Part shown: piece after piece, positions 62,802-64,000 of the stretch
Layout of the letters: the number at the start of each line of letters is the position of its first letter
How positions within the stretch are numbered: position 1 is the first letter of the stretch
Source: Trichuris trichiura
Lineage: Eukaryota; Nematoda; Enoplea; Trichinellida; Trichuridae
Direction of reading: 5' to 3'
Assembly (NCBI GenBank): GCA_037903355.1
Contig: JBAJFE010000035.1
Location: 531,076-595,075 of the forward strand
Length of the DNA: 64,000 nucleotides
Notes under the pieces: generated by a model
What the model was told of the DNA's origin: nothing
The model's input: the letters and a program-made list of their open reading frames with translations, nothing else
Databases searched by the model: none
Translations under genes and position numbers: made by a program

Positions 62802-64000
62802 CGCGACGCTAATGCGTAATGAACTGTGATTAGCCGCACAATGGGAAGGAACGTTATCGTCAGGTTTAAGAAACACGTGCTGAGTAGCAAGCGCAGCACA
62901 ATGGAGCATCAGCAGCACATACAGTAGCTGCAGTTACTGACCTGCGAAATATTTGCCGAGGAATTTCGTTACTGACCCATAAGAAAGAGTGAAAAACGTC
63001 GAAGGTCAACTGACCAATCCGCGTCGCGTCTTGGTAAGCGGCACACTACTCATTCTGCGTTATGTCTGACCCCTTGGTCTGGAATTTCGTTACTGACCCC
63101 TAGAAAAGAGTAAAGGTGAGCAAAAACAGCTGCGCATGGATTCCTGGCACGGGGAGTACAATGCAGCAGCAGTGGTGCTTGCTGGCCTTCGGTCCTTGAT
63201 TCGTGGAAAACGTCGAAGGTCAACGGACTGATCCGCGTCGCGTCTTGGTAAACGGCGTAAGCTCATTCTGCGTCATGTTCCCTGAAAGACACTGTGGACG
63301 CACCGCCTGCGCCGGTCTTCCCTGCCCCGGTGAACGATATGCACTTTCTTTACTGTTATTTTGTCTATGCGCGTTACTATCATCTGATTGACTACTTTCA
63401 CGTATTTTTACTTTCGCGTTCTTTCACTTTACGCGTTACTCAGACGTTATTTCTCAGCCGCTCCAGCGTCGGAGAAATGCAGGTTCCTTTCTGGCAAGCG
63501 TGCCCGTAACTTGTGTCTTCATTCTTTACTGTTATTTTGTCTATGCGCATTACTATCACCAGATTGACTACGTTCACTTACTTTTTACTTTTGCATACTT
63601 TCACCTTACGCCCTTACTTTTTTGCCCTCGTCCAAATCGAAATCAAGAAACACACGCTATGTTCAGGTTTAGGCTTAGGCTAGGGCAGAACAGGATGGCT
63701 GGCAGACCTACAGTACGACGGCAGCTGGAATGGTGAAACACAACGTCGCCGACGGCATTCTTTCAGTAATATGCGACCTGTCCGCATTGCTGCACCGACA
63801 ATAGGGTCACGCTAGCCATTGTTCCTCTGACGCATTAATCTCCACTTGACCTCCTTCGAAGTTGCCACCAAACTAGCGGAGGGACTATCATTGTCAAGAC
63901 CCGCTGCATATTCATGACAGCGCTGTGCCAATCAGCTTTATTTTTCTACCTCACGTCAGTCAAAAGCAGCTTTACAGAAACTGGTCATTCACATGCGAGC

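Larger units (their letters stand above)
61736..63900. mobile_element. Merlin-type element, outer copy
   Basis: Terminal repeats ACGATAGTCCCTCCACTAG (left, about 61750) and the inverse CTAGCGGAGGGACTATCATT (right, 63874-63893), with possible imperfect duplication GCTACAT/GCTGCAT. It is interrupted by the complete inner element 61802-62801. Its interior 62810-63830 shares segments with the 52 kb and 56.6 kb elements. Confidence 0.65.

Overview
The window is animal nuclear DNA. It has metazoan replication-dependent histone genes without introns, each ending in the SLBP-type stem-loop instead of a poly(A) signal, single tRNA genes with eukaryotic A/B boxes, and abundant Merlin, hAT, pogo/Tigger, mariner and Ty1/copia remnants. 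Three hints favour a nematode, possibly an enoplean such as a whipworm relative: both H4 copies carry Cys at position 73 (as in nematode H4), short TTAGGC telomere-type arrays occur, and Merlin and mariner elements are common. This placement is inference, not proof.

Layout. 1-18.6 kb is a loose histone cluster: H3 (-), H4 (-), a divergent H2A(-)/H2B(+) pair, then a second H3 (-), with tRNA-Leu genes between. 21.9-22.7 kb holds two opposed tRNA-Ile genes. 25.2-26.7 kb is an intact intronless gene for the p60 subunit of histone chaperone CAF-1 (CHAF1B-like), followed by broken H2A fragments at 28.8-29.1 kb. 33.2-49.2 kb is a second, collinear copy of the 1-16 kb block: H3, H4, tRNA-Leu(CAG) and a Tigger element recur in the same order and orientation, but the H2A/H2B pair is missing. 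A tRNA cluster (Thr, Gln, Thr pseudogene, Leu, Thr, Arg, Leu) lies at 40-46 kb. From 50 kb to the end is mostly nested transposons (hAT, Merlin), plus one candidate small membrane-protein gene at 60.9-61.4 kb.

The most unusual signal is a dispersed family of short, often palindromic elements. They share a core reading CTGANGA, a GC-rich covarying stem, then CGAAA: the conserved core of a hammerhead ribozyme, with variation in the heptamer falling at the position that is free in hammerheads. Several copies have 12-15 bp target duplications, and two have a matching empty site in the duplicated block, so they look like retroposed elements rather than classical cut-and-paste MITEs.

Functionally the window links core histone production (H3, H4, H2A, H2B) with a chaperone that deposits H3-H4 at replication. 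Promoters share a CCAAT box about 100-135 bp from the ATG. The H3 proteins are divergent near K36 (Ala34, Ala38).
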